NCBI GenBank assembly: GCA_016802295.1
Contig: JAESIW010000138.1
Coordinates: 2,084,897 to 2,148,896 of the forward strand
DNA: 64,000 bases
Source of the DNA: Brachionus rotundiformis
Taxonomy: Eukaryota; Rotifera; Eurotatoria; Ploima; Brachionidae
Direction: 5' to 3'
The notes under the pieces are model-generated. The model saw nothing but the letters and a program-made list of their open reading frames with translations, was not told the DNA's origin and made no database searches. Position numbers and translations under genes: made by a program. Below are positions 47,258-57,895 of the stretch, piece after piece. The stretch's first letter is position 1; each line of letters opens with the position of its first letter.

Positions 47258-49892
47258 TTAACTTAATTTAAATCTTTTATCATTCGTTTCTCTGATTTCC
47301 CTGTCAGTGCCGAACTCATAATAATTTGGAACCAGCTCATGCAACCATTGGCAGTCGACCACACTCAAATCTCTGATTAAATATGTTGTTTTTGACTGAA
47401 CAATGTCATTGTAAATGACATATTTGGGCGCTGGTTGGTCCACATTGGCCAAGAATAGATTTATCACCGAGCTTGGATGCACTTTTAGAGAAACATTTGA
47501 CTTCAAGTGTCTGTAGTCTCCTGAATAGTGGGCTCGAGCTGCATTGCCAAAAAAAGCCGTACAAAGACATTTCAGAATTGGTTCAGTTCTATCACCACAA
47601 GAAGATGACATGTTTATCTTGAACTTTTTTAATATCATGGCCAACTGTTCTCTAATTTGAATGGCACGCATAAGGGACTTAAAATTAAGATAATTTGATT
47701 GACACCAATTAGACAAGGACTTCTTATTTTTTGACAATTTATTTGTAAAACTTTTGTACACATTCAATAAAGTTATGTGATCACCTTCGGTACAAGTAAA
47801 TTTTAGCTTTGATTTGTCTGCTTGAATTTTTCTGCCCGATGGAGTAATGAACACATGCTGGACTTGGAGCATGGCTATTATGCTCAGCATTTCTTGGGCA
47901 CAGCCGAATCTTTCCGAATTTATCAAAGCTTTGGAAAAAGTGGGATGCAAAGGAAATTCAGCCATTTGAAAGCCGAGTGGATTAGTGAGTTTAGAGTTGT
48001 GGTCAAGAGCTTCCAGAGCGTGCAACAATTCCAAAGTGTTAATCAAGTTTTTGGATGGTGGTGCAGATAAAAAGTCAAATTTACAAATGTTGTCAATTCC
48101 AAGGGCTTTTAGTTGGATGACCACCGAGGCCAGATCACAACGCTGCATTTCTGGTGGAGTATGTTGCTTCATGTTCTCGAACTCAACCTCAGGATAAAGC
48201 CTAAATGCTTTACCAGAGCGATACCTTCCAGCTCTGCCCGCGCGCTGATTGGCACTAGATTTGGAACATGGCACTGTTATCAAGCTCTCGCTGCCCAAGC
48301 GAGAATCATACGCTTTCAGCTTCATAAAACCAGAGTCTATTACATAAACTATGCCATTTATGGTCAAACTAGTCTCAGCAATGTTTGTTGAAACAATTAT
48401 CTTGCGACAAGATTTCGGTGTTCTTTCGAACACTTTCATTTGCTCAGACATTGGTAATGAACCATATAGAGCCAGTATCCAAAGTTTTTTGAAGTTTTTC
48501 TTCTTCAAAGACTTGAGTTCTGTGGCTTTTTCAATTAGACTCGATACTGCCTCATCAACTTCATCCTGTCCTAGAGAATTTTTAGTTTCAATTTTGTTTA
48601 ATTAAAAGAATTTTTTTAATTTTTGACTGTATATTCAAAATTAAAGTATATAGACCTTGTTGAAGATAATACCAAAATGTGTCCAATTTAGTGGCAATTA
48701 AAAAAATTAACATTATTAACAAAATTTTATGACAGAATTAATTTTTAAATACTAATTTAATTAATCTTTTATAAAAATGTAATTGTTTTTTTTAGAAAAA
48801 TGAAAATTTCTCATTTAAAAGTTGAAAATAAAATTTCTTAAATACCAATTTTTATTCTCTTTTTCCAAAGAATAAAAGCCATTAAATTTAAAATTTTTTA
48901 CTGATTTGATTTAAATAAATTAAACTCAAGTTTTAAAAAAATATTTTCTTAAAAGCTATTTTAAGCCAAAAATACAAATAGGTAACTTTGGCAAGAAAAG
49001 AAAAATTAAAAAAAATAATAAAATGCAAGGTAATTATTGGAAAAAAATTACCTGTTAGAAAAATAAGTATGTCTCCGTCGTTATCCTGTTGATCTAAGTG
49101 AACAGCCATGGCAGTGGTAACACTGGCTTTGACATAATTGTCACATGGTTCAGTCAAATAGGATATTTCAATGGGATAATAGCGTCCCTCGACGGATATT
49201 ATGCAAGTGGACAGGTTGGTAGAGTTGGTCTTTTTTTCACCTTCGTCAAAGAACAGCTTTACTTCCTCGGCATCTACAGTAGCCGAGCAGACAATTAACT
49301 TCAGGTCCAGGCGCTTTTTCATTACTTTCTTAAGCAAACCAATCACTATATCCGTGTTGGTATTTCGCTCATGAACCTCGTCCAGAATGACCACACTGTA
49401 CTGAGGCAGCAAGGGATTTTGCATTAGCTCGCGTATTAAAAGACCATCAGTGACAAACTTGACTTTTGTTCTACCTGGTGTGTAGCAGTCCTCGAACCTG
49501 ATGGCATAGCCAACCTCGTCACCAAGCACACTCGACTTCTCGTCACAGATTCGCTTGGCCAGGTTAATTGTAGCTATGCGTCTAGGCTCGGTAACACATA
49601 TCGAATGTGTCGAGTCTGTCCAGCCATTTTCCCACAAATACTGCGGCAATTGGGTCGACTTGCCAGAGCCTGTCTCGCCCACCACCACAACCACTCTGTG
49701 CGTTTCCAGCGCGTACAGTATTTGATTGCGATGCTTGAATATGGGCAGTTGTTGGCGCTGTACATCCAGCGACAAATCGCTGTGCGTACTGAACTTGACC
49801 AATTCCTGTTCGCTTTCCAGCTCATTCAAGCGTTCTGTATCTATAGAAGAGTCCACATTGGGACGAATAAATTTTGGACGATAAAAAGACAT
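47258..49892 (-). CDS. DHX35: DEAH-box RNA helicase DHX35
   Basis: Two exons, 49892-49052 and 48570-47258, joined in phase 1 across a 481-nt intron, 717 aa (vertebrate DHX35 is close to 700). Motifs are complete: I GETGSGKST (72-80), Ia TEPRRIA, II DEVH (family usual DEAH), III SAT, V STNIAETSLTI and VI QRAGRAGR. The winged-helix/ratchet and OB-fold regions follow (GIDNICKFDFLSAPPSKNLI, FFGNAARAHYSGDYR, KYVIYNDIVQSKTTYLIRDL). SFYRPKF at the start and QQLPIFKHRNQILYALE fit DHX35 rather than DHX8, DHX15 or DHX38. Known as a spliceosome C-complex-associated helicase. The intron is long for this window. An upstream gene on the same strand ends only 5 nt before this ATG. Confidence 0.93.
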
Positions 49893-49897
49893 TTTTA

Positions 49898-50146
49898 TTA
49901 AGAATTAAAATTTTTATTAAATTTAGAAAGAGTTTGTTTAAAATAAGCCAATTTGGAAGACATCTGAGCTTCGTACTCGTCCATGTACACAGCCAAGCTA
50001 GTCAAATCGTCAAGAAACTTTTGTTCAGCCTGTTCAGATTGGGCGTAAAGCTCGAGAAAGCGCTGGTGCAGAACCATGCTCTCGCTCTCGAATTCGCCAA
50101 ACGCCTCGCTCACACTTGCTGACTTCTGGTCGCTCTGGGAACTCAT
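49898..50146 (-). CDS. Small coiled-coil protein, 82 aa, directly upstream of DHX35
   Basis: Frame MSSQSDQKSASVSEAFGEFE to KFNKNFNS. Nearly all of it is predicted helix with heptad-like spacing of Leu, Phe and Met (VLHQRFLELYAQSEQAEQKF, MDEYEAQMSSKLAYFKQTLS). I chose the ATG at 50146 because the longer frame from 50242 looks like 5' leader. The stop TAA is followed by TAAAA and then the DHX35 ATG. The size and single helix recall small adaptor subunits (BLOC-1/BORC type) or synaptonemal proteins, but no family can be named. Confidence 0.6.
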   Translation of the reverse strand: MSSQSDQKSASVSEAFGEFESESMVLHQRFLELYAQSEQAEQKFLDDLTSLAVYMDEYEAQMSSKLAYFKQTLSKFNKNFNS

Positions 50147-50746
50147 TCTTACCAAATATTCTCTCTTCTTTTTCTCCTCTAAATTAATTAAATCAAATCT
50201 TTTCTTAGAGAAAAATTTTTCTTCACAAGGGACTGCTAACAAAAGTCCTTGACTGCGTAGGCGCCAAAATTTAACATATCCAATACAAGTAGAAATTTTT
50301 AACTAAGAGAGCAAAAAAAATAAAAGCCTGGCAGATTCTTGTTGCCATGGCAACATGAATTTAAAAAAAATATTTTAAAATGTAATTTATTTAACATATC
50401 TAAAATGAGCGAGAATAAAAAATGATACCAAGGGCCCCAAAAGCCATGAACAAACTAATCTAATCAATCAAAGCTAATGCTTCTCTCAGACTCTAATTAA
50501 GCACAACTTTTGCTTTTTCCATCTCCCTTGATTGGCTTTTAATCATCACCTTAAAGAAATAACTCAAACACTTGGCAAACAAGGATTCTGTTTGGATTAA
50601 AAACATAATTTCTAGTTACTTAATAAATTTTCTTATATAAATATATATTTTTTTTATATATAATAATACTTATGTATATTTTTACGGGGTTTAGATGAAT
50701 GAATAATCTGAGAGAAAGAGAGAGAGAGAATTAACCAAGTTGGAAC
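50147..50746. promoter_or_regulatory. Divergent region between the coiled-coil/DHX35 pair (-) and the CEP126-like gene (+)
   Basis: About 600 nt serving both directions. It holds an AT run with TATATA near 50640-50660 and a GA tract (AGAGAAAGAGAGAGAGAGA) at 50711-50729, 18 nt before the plus-strand ATG. Confidence 0.4.
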
Positions 50747-53700
50747 ATGGACGCGGAAAACTTGATTAAATGGAAAGAAGAATTTCAGACAGAGAGGAAA
50801 AAGCAGGCGACAAAGGTGCGCGGTCTGCAGAAAGAGACAGCCATGAGACGCAAGTAGGTAAAGTTGGCTTTGGCGTGGCAGAATTATTAAAGCTTGTTTG
50901 TGTAGAGCCATGGAGATGAAGGCGCAGATCGAGGCGGCCAAGGAGGAAAAGCGGCGCAAAGAGGCGCTGGCCGAGCGCAAGGCTCAGCACATGGAAGCCA
51001 CCATGCGTTTCCAGAAGGGAATCAAAAATTTCAAAATAAAAAAAGGTTTATAGACACAATTTTGCTTTAGAAATGAGATAAATTGTTTAAGACTTTACAG
51101 AAAAGGTATCGCTGGACGAGGTGCTCAAGCAGATGGGTCCGGTGCGCAGTCGCCTCAACTCGGCCGAATCGGACCGTACCCGCTTTCAACACAATGAGCT
51201 GGCTGGCTACTACTGTGTCAACAAAAAGCCGGTCTCGGCGGTCAAGCGCAGCTCGTCATTCGACTCTGCGGCACCAAAGTCGGCGCCAGCCAGCTACCGC
51301 TTGAACAACTTCAACATAGAACAATTCAACTCGACAGCTCCCAGCAACTTTAGCCCCAACTTCCGCCATGCCATTACCGAGAACCAAAAGCAAATACACG
51401 AAATGAACCGAGAGGCATTGCGAGAATTCCAGGACTTGATCAAAAACGAGGTCAGCCATGGCAACCAGACCAATATGAATTCATATGCCAGCAATTTTGT
51501 CTACCCAATGCATCAGAAGTTTACCAACATCCTGCCTCAGGGCGAAGTTAAAAAAGAGAGCGAAACATATTCGGAAGTGGGCACCATATTGACCGTGGAC
51601 GATGACCCGAACAGCGATGACGAACGGGACTCGCTCGACACCGACTCGCTGCTCAATGCCCGCGTCGAATCGCCCATCTTTCCAAAACAAACCAGCGACA
51701 AGCAAACTGGTCAAGACAATGTCTTCATTCCGATCAAAACAGAGACCAATTTTAACAATTATTTCAATTTGAATTTACAAGCTAAGACAGAGAAACAAGC
51801 ACCACCACCACCACCACCTGTGGTCAAACAAGCGCTCTCGTCCCAACCAAACGCAAATGTAGCCAGAAAGCCAGGCAAGCAAATAAAGAGCATTTTGAAG
51901 CGCTCGTGCTCGCTTGACAACGCCAGCTTGGTCATTAGTGGTGTCACCAAGACAGCAAGTTGCTTCAAATCGGACAAGATAATCAAAGATAGCATTGAAT
52001 TGGCCAATGATCGCCTCAATGCGGTCAATAATGAGCCAGATAGTAGCAGAAAAAAGTCTGTGCGCTTCGCCAATGACCAAGAGAGTGCCCAAGTGGTCGT
52101 CCAAGCAGCCAAAATGGACAAGCCAGAAAATAAACAAGAAATTACATCTCAAAATAATTCAAATTGTAAGTTATTTTTTTCAAAATTATTAATGGTAATT
52201 ATTTGGAAAAAAGATTTTAAATTAATTTTATAATTTTCGTTTTTTTATTTTTTATGTTGGCTTCAAGGCATTAATTTTTTTTCTAAAGTCGTAAAACATG
52301 CTTTAAAATAGAATGAATTTAAATTAAAAATTTACCAGAATTTGTTTGTCCAAGAATCTTTACTTAAAATTGTCAATTACGTAATTTAAATGAGTTTTTA
52401 TTTTTCTATTTAGCTAACAATAAAAACTTAGACTTGCTTATTCATGAAAATTTTATAAAAAAAATTATTATTTTTTTAATTAAAAATTTTAAAATTGAAA
52501 CAAATTTAGATTAAAAATATCTGTAAGAATAGATTAAATTAGTTTAGAGAATTTATTATAGCTTTGGGTATCTGGTCTCCACAGTTTCTGTTTGGAAAGA
52601 ATTTATCTCTCATGTTAACCATATTTGATTTGCGATTGTCTTTTTAAATAGTGACAATCTTCGATTAAACTTTTTTCTCAGTTATTTCCTAATTTCAACT
52701 CTCTATGATCCACAGGACTCCTCATTCCATTCTTCCAACTATTCTCATCCAGGTCATCTTTTATCTCTATCTCTCCAGTAGTTAGATTTATTACAAGGCT
52801 ACAGTGAGATGAATTTTGACAACCTGCACATATTTACTAGTCTGAAAATGCAGCACTTGCCCTCATTTACTCTTATTTGGATGTCTTCCTCAGAACCACC
52901 TTATTTGGTGCATCAACTTGTGTCTTTTTGGTGGTTACTTCTAAACTTAAATGTCCAAATTGATTCTTAGGCAAATAAAAAAGGAATTTTTGCTTTGCAT
53001 TGCAATCTCTTTGAATTCTTTAATTCCATGTGGAGTCTGAAGGAAGTGGTATAAACAATCTTGGCAATTTTCCGGTAAATAGTAATTCAGAAACATAAAT
53101 TAAGCTCTCATATCCATATTCATAATTCAAAAATTTCAATAATTAGTCATCTTTGGGAATAAAATGTTCCAATTTCTTAGAAATATTGGTGGCATTTTGT
53201 GGAAAATTTCCTGGAGCATCAGAACTGTGACTGCTTCAGTCAAAACTGAGAGTGGAGAAAAATCATATTTTACTTAACCAGAGTATTTGAAAGCATTCAT
53301 CAATTATACATAAGATATAAAAGCATTTTTTGGAGCCAATTAATCATTGTTACGAGTGTTTATTTAATTATTAGCTTTTAGATAGATAAAAAACTTTTTT
53401 ACCAGTTTGTTTGCATTTTTCTAATTATCTGACTTGTTCAAAAAGTTTAAAATAAGATAAAATCAATTTTTTTATTAATAAATTTAAATAAAAAGCTGTG
53501 TTTGGTGCGAAAAGTACTTGGTAAAAAAGTCCTTAAATAAAGCTTAGAAAACTAATTTAAAATTTGAACTTATATAATATAAACAAACACAATTTAAATT
53601 ATCAAATATTAACTTAATAGTTCAAACAATTACCTTATTTGATTTTAATTAAATTTCTAAATTAAAATAAAAACTAATTAATAATTGAATATAAGCAAAT

Positions 53701-55089
53701 GAAGCAAGCACACGCATATCTAGCACCAATTCAATACGTCGACCGATAATTAAGCCCCGTAATACATCTCAGATAAAACAACAACAAATAAATTGCGTAT
53801 TGGATCAAAAAAATTCAACCAACGAAAACTCCAAACCACCTTTGCCAAATGGTCAAAGTGGTTATTCAGCTTTAAACAACAAGAGACGCGAGTTTTTCCA
53901 GCGAAATCGTCTTTTGGGTGACAAACAGACTGTAAAAAGTGCCAAATCAGCCACGTCTCCATCACCGGTTCCCAATCAAGACTCTAATTTTATTCCCAAT
54001 CAACCAGAAGAGCCCAAAAACAACTCACCTAATGACAGAATATTCCGTCAGGTCGTGTACAACTTTCAGGACTTTCAAACAAAACAAACGCCACCGTCAA
54101 CAATTACTCCAAATACTCCTGGTAGACCAAATGACAGCAATTTTAAAGAACTTCCAATCAATGTAATAAAAAATGACTTGGATAAAAATTACAACAATTC
54201 GCCTAATGGCAATTTTACCTCGCCAAAAGCCTTAAATCAAAACATGGCCCAGCAATTTGTACAAAGAAATCAATTTCCTCCTCAAGACAAAGTGGTTATG
54301 TTGAACACCAATGACCAATATGGCTTTCGGCGACACTTTGGCTTTGCTCCCAATAGTAGACCAGTCCAAGACAATTCGTCTGCCAGACTTGCTTATCTAA
54401 ATTCGATTCAACAGCAAAGACAATCGCAATCAGGTTCGGCACCGAGAGTTTTGTCAGCTGATAGTCTTAACAGAAAGTATTATCATTTATATTCAAAAAA
54501 AAATCTAAAAATAAATAAAAATTTTTTAAATTGTTTATTTAGTCAAACAATTCAGCTAGATATAAAATATCCATTTTATTCTAATTTCCAAAATCAAAAC
54601 AATCATTTTAATGTTAAACCAGTACGTGGTAATTTTAGTCAGGAACAGCCCAATTCGGCTAAAGAAGGTATTTATCATTTTGAGCAAAGAAGATTTTAAA
54701 CCAGAAATTATCTTTTGTGTTTAAGTATTAGATAGCATGGCATTGTTCTTAAAAGCAGAAGACATGTCCAACAAAAACTATAGCGAGTCGCAGATAATTA
54801 ACACCGTACACAACGCCACGGCCAAAAATCAACCAAGTAATTAAGTGCCAAGAATTAAAATTAAAAATTTTTTTAAAATAACCAAAAAGATTATTTAGAG
54901 CAAAATATGACAAGTTTGTCGCTGGAAGAGCAGCGAATCAAAAGTTCATTAATGCGTTTGGATGAAAGATACAATTGTGAGAATTTTAAAATTTGAAAAA
55001 AATTAATTAAAATTTAAAAATTTAATCAAGTCTTAAAAACGCATCATCATCAAACACGATATAACCATGAAGACGTGGTAAGCTTTTAG
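50747..55089 (+). CDS. CEP126-like coiled-coil protein
   Basis: About eight exons. Starting MDAENLIKWKEEFQTERKKQ, the first two exons form a charged helix (MKAQIEAAKEEKRRKEALAE ... MEATMRFQKGIKNFKIKK). The third exon starts at 51102 (EKVSLDEVLKQMGPVRSRLN), matching the way CEP126 moves from its N-terminal helix to a V-x-LxE-LKQ motif. A long disordered region follows to 52165. The phase-1 donor there joins an AG at 53695 and continues in frame (NEASTRISSTNSIRRPIIKP). Further exons at 54544-54668, ~54730-54838, 54900-54977 and 55030-55089 give a helical end (SLEEQRIKSSLMRLDERYN) and the stop at 55087. CEP126 acts at centrosomes and cilia in vertebrates. The family call rests on pattern, not on an alignment. 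Confidence 0.6.
52166..53695 (-). pseudogene. Long intron of the CEP126-like gene holding decayed coding sequence
   Basis: The 1,530-nt intron is some twenty times longer than most introns here. Between about 52650 and 53280 the minus strand is GC-richer and has coding-like scraps broken by stops: DFSPLSVLTEAVTVLMLQEI near 53260, ELIYVSELLFTGKLPRLFIP near 53105, and SLVINLTTGEIEIKDDLDEN near 52800. I cannot name the source. It looks like an inserted, dead gene or mobile-element fragment. Confidence 0.35.
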
Positions 55090-55376
55090 ATGCCATTTTA
55101 AAATAATACTTTGGTAAAGAAAATTTTATTTTAAGAATGGCAGAAGGTTTAATGTAATGAACAAGTACCAACGACCAATGTCTACAAATGTGATACGATA
55201 CAGAAAATGATGCCAATTCACAATTAAAAATTATTTTTACAATTTGTTTTTTTATAAATATTTTATTTTAATTGTATCTTTGAATTTTGATAATTTTTGT
55301 TCTTTAATGATAAGCTTTATTAGTATCAATAAATTAAATTTTACTTTTCAAGCACTCATTGGTTTCATTTGACATT
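55090..55376. other. 3' flank of the CEP126-like gene
   Basis: AT-rich, no supported gene; includes AATAAA-type words near 55330. Confidence 0.3.
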
Positions 55377-55712
55377 CAGTTTTCTTTGTACAAATAATAT
55401 CCAGCAAAGTTGACCAAATATCCAATGGCTTTGGCTCCTGTTGAGCAATCTCATTTAAATTATGACTAATGAATATATGTTTCCAATGCAATTAAGATCT
55501 AAGCTGCTTACCAGCCACAAATAACATGCATCCTTTCTTTCCTAGAAGTTATTAAAGTTATTAAAACATGTCTTTGGTAAAAAATTTTTGACCAAAATAG
55601 CTCATACTGCACCGAACATCATTTGCTTCTGATCTAACCATTCTTTTCTCAATTCCAATCTCAGGTCTTGTCCCAAATGTGATCGTTTTTATGATGCTGG
55701 TTTGGTGAACTA
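55377..55712 (-). CDS. Possible small three-exon gene or remnant, 5' end missing
   Basis: Three minus-strand pieces join at GT-AG sites with matching phases: ~55712-55622 (HQTSIIKTITFGTRPEIGIE then KRMVRSEANDVRC), a 30-nt exon near 55555-55526 (KKGCMLFVAG) and 55437-55377 (AKAIGYLVNFAGYYLYKEN, stop). Introns are about 65 and 73 nt. The product has a hydrophobic C-terminal segment that could be a membrane anchor. No start codon is found in the first piece, so an upstream exon is missing or the gene is dead. Family unknown. Confidence 0.35.
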
Positions 55713-56830
55713 CACTTATTATTTTAAATTTTATTCTCTTAAGATTTAGATATTTTATAAAGATAACATTTTTAAAATTTATTGATTATAATTTCATTAA
55801 AAAATAACAAAAATTAAATTTCTCTTGATCGAGATTATCACGAAAGAAGCTTTAGAGAGATCGACAAGGGGGCTTAAAATGTCATTCTTTTATGGTGCTT
55901 TAGTTCAATTTTTGATGACTCTTTTTTTTCCAAGTCGAACTTTTTAATAAAATAAATTTTCGAAAAAAAAGATGAAAAATTAGATAACAAAAATTAAAAT
56001 ATTGATCACAAATGTTTCCATTAAAGTTTTATTTATCAATTTTATTTTTAATTTGATGAACCAGCATCATAAAAATGATCTCAAAAATTTTTCTTTTTTT
56101 TTTTATTGACTAATCTAATTAAATTTTTGTTAAAAACATTCTTTTTTATATTTTTAGAAATTTTTGTTTTCTAAGCACTTTTTTCCATTTGATATTCCTT
56201 CCTTGATAATCCTTAATAATCCAGATCCTTTTGGCGAACAATAACTATTCTGTCTTCTTTAATAAGCATTTAGTTAAATTTATAAATTATTTTTTAAATA
56301 ATAATTAATAATTTTTCATAACTTTTACTAAACGAAGCTACGGACTAGCATGGGGCTTGGCTATGGCAGATTTAACATTAGACATTAGTAAAAGCTTAAC
56401 ACTTATTAATCAAATATTAATAAAATAAAATTAATACGAAAAAAACGAACTAAATTGGCATTGGAATCTGGAAACAGTTGTTAATGTCAATTAAATAATT
56501 ACTTCTTATCTCTAATGAGTTATTTTTACGATATTTTTAAATATCAGATTTATTTTAGATAATATTTAATATAATTTGTTTACATGTTGAACTTGCATGA
56601 TTTAATAATTAAAAAAAAACTTTTGGTAAACAATGATAAAATCTGATTTATTATTTCGACTAATGAATATTTAATACTATTTTTGATAAATATTTTTGCA
56701 ATCAATTTACCAATTAACCTAAATATTTGACAATATTTACTTTTGTTTTAATTTTTTTCAAATAAAATGATAAAAGAGTACAAACATTTATCTTTTATTG
56801 ACAAAATAAAAAAACTAACATTCTAAAAGT
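55713..56830. other. AT-rich intergenic stretch
   Basis: No frame supported. A 21-nt segment at 56062-56082 (ACCAGCATCATAAAAATGAT) is an inverted copy, with one difference, of 55688-55708. Confidence 0.35.
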
Positions 56831-57895
56831 TTACTTTAAAATTGATTTCAAAACTGAACTGGGATAGAAAAGAGTAATTAGTGGAATTAGCGAAGTGGTG
56901 AATATGTTGATTATTCGAAATATTTGTATCCAATGGTATCTGCCGGCATTAAAGTCAGATATCAAATTTCTCATACTGGCCAGTGATAAAGCAACAAAAC
57001 CAACAATTAGACAAAAATTAATGGCCAAAAATTGGTTGGCAAATTTTGTCTGGGTCCGCTTGCAAGCCTTAAAAACAGTATTTGAACCACTTTTTTGCCT
57101 GTAGCTGACACTTATCTGGGTATCGGACTTGGCAATGGGTTCCAACTTTTTTATAATGGCACAATTTGAGCTTGGATAGTCTTTGTTGGTGTATGTGCTG
57201 ACACTTTCATCCAAATTTCTCTTTCTACCTGAGCGAGTTTTTTTCTTAAAAAATTTTGATGACATGTAGCGCAGTCTCTTATAGATAAGAACATAGATAA
57301 CAATTACGCTGAATGTTGGCAAAGCCATGCCAAATATCACCGTAACCATGTAGTAGCACAGCGATTTAGAGAAAATTTCCGAATAGCCATCGAAGCAATT
57401 GTTTGTGCCGTAGCTGGTTTGGAACACAGAGCGGCTAAAAAAGGCAATTACCATAGATAACAGCCAAACTAGGGCTATTGAATAGAAGATAAAAAAATTG
57501 GACTTGTTGATTCGTTTGAACAAACTGATGTGATAGACGGCAATGAATCGGTGCACGGATACCAACAGAATGGAATAGTAGCGCGAAAATTTGAACACTG
57601 CCCAGAAAAACGACGCACTCAAGCAAACAAAGTGGTTGATGCGGCTGGTGGAAAAGTGCGGCGTTTCGCTTTTTATGAAAATTAGATAAATAGCACAGTA
57701 TAAAAAATTGGCAAGCATAAAATGGTTTATGAAAATGTAGGACTTGTAGCGGAGCTTTTTGTAGCGTATGGCCAAGACAAAATAGATCAAATGGGTGAAC
57801 AGAGAGAACAAACGCTGACTGGCATCCAGATAGTTCAGAAAGCTTGTCAAATGCTCTGACACAAGCTCTGATCGATTGTTTATCTCCTCATTCAT
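56831..57895 (-). CDS. Orphan seven-transmembrane receptor, rhodopsin-like, 354 aa
   Basis: Single exon with seven hydrophobic segments: ~29-47, 55-80 (FINHFMLANFLYCAIYLIFI), 92-118 with a Cys at the start (VCLSASFFWAVFKF), 133-155 (FIFYSIALVWLLSMVIAFFS), 178-205 (MVTVIFGMALPTFSVIVIYV, Pro in span 5), ~290-310 (FLAINFCLIVGFVALSLASM) and 325-347. Cys in the second outer loop (NNCFDGY) can pair with the span-3 Cys. The span-3 end is VHRF in place of DRY. Span 6 has no CWxP and span 7 has IPLITLFY in place of NPxxY. The third inner loop is long and basic. The ligand cannot be inferred. Confidence 0.8.
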   Translation of the reverse strand: MNEEINNRSELVSEHLTSFLNYLDASQRLFSLFTHLIYFVLAIRYKKLRYKSYIFINHFMLANFLYCAIYLIFIKSETPHFSTSRINHFVCLSASFFWAVFKFSRYYSILLVSVHRFIAVYHISLFKRINKSNFFIFYSIALVWLLSMVIAFFSRSVFQTSYGTNNCFDGYSEIFSKSLCYYMVTVIFGMALPTFSVIVIYVLIYKRLRYMSSKFFKKKTRSGRKRNLDESVSTYTNKDYPSSNCAIIKKLEPIAKSDTQISVSYRQKSGSNTVFKACKRTQTKFANQFLAINFCLIVGFVALSLASMRNLISDFNAGRYHWIQIFRIINIFTTSLIPLITLFYPSSVLKSILK

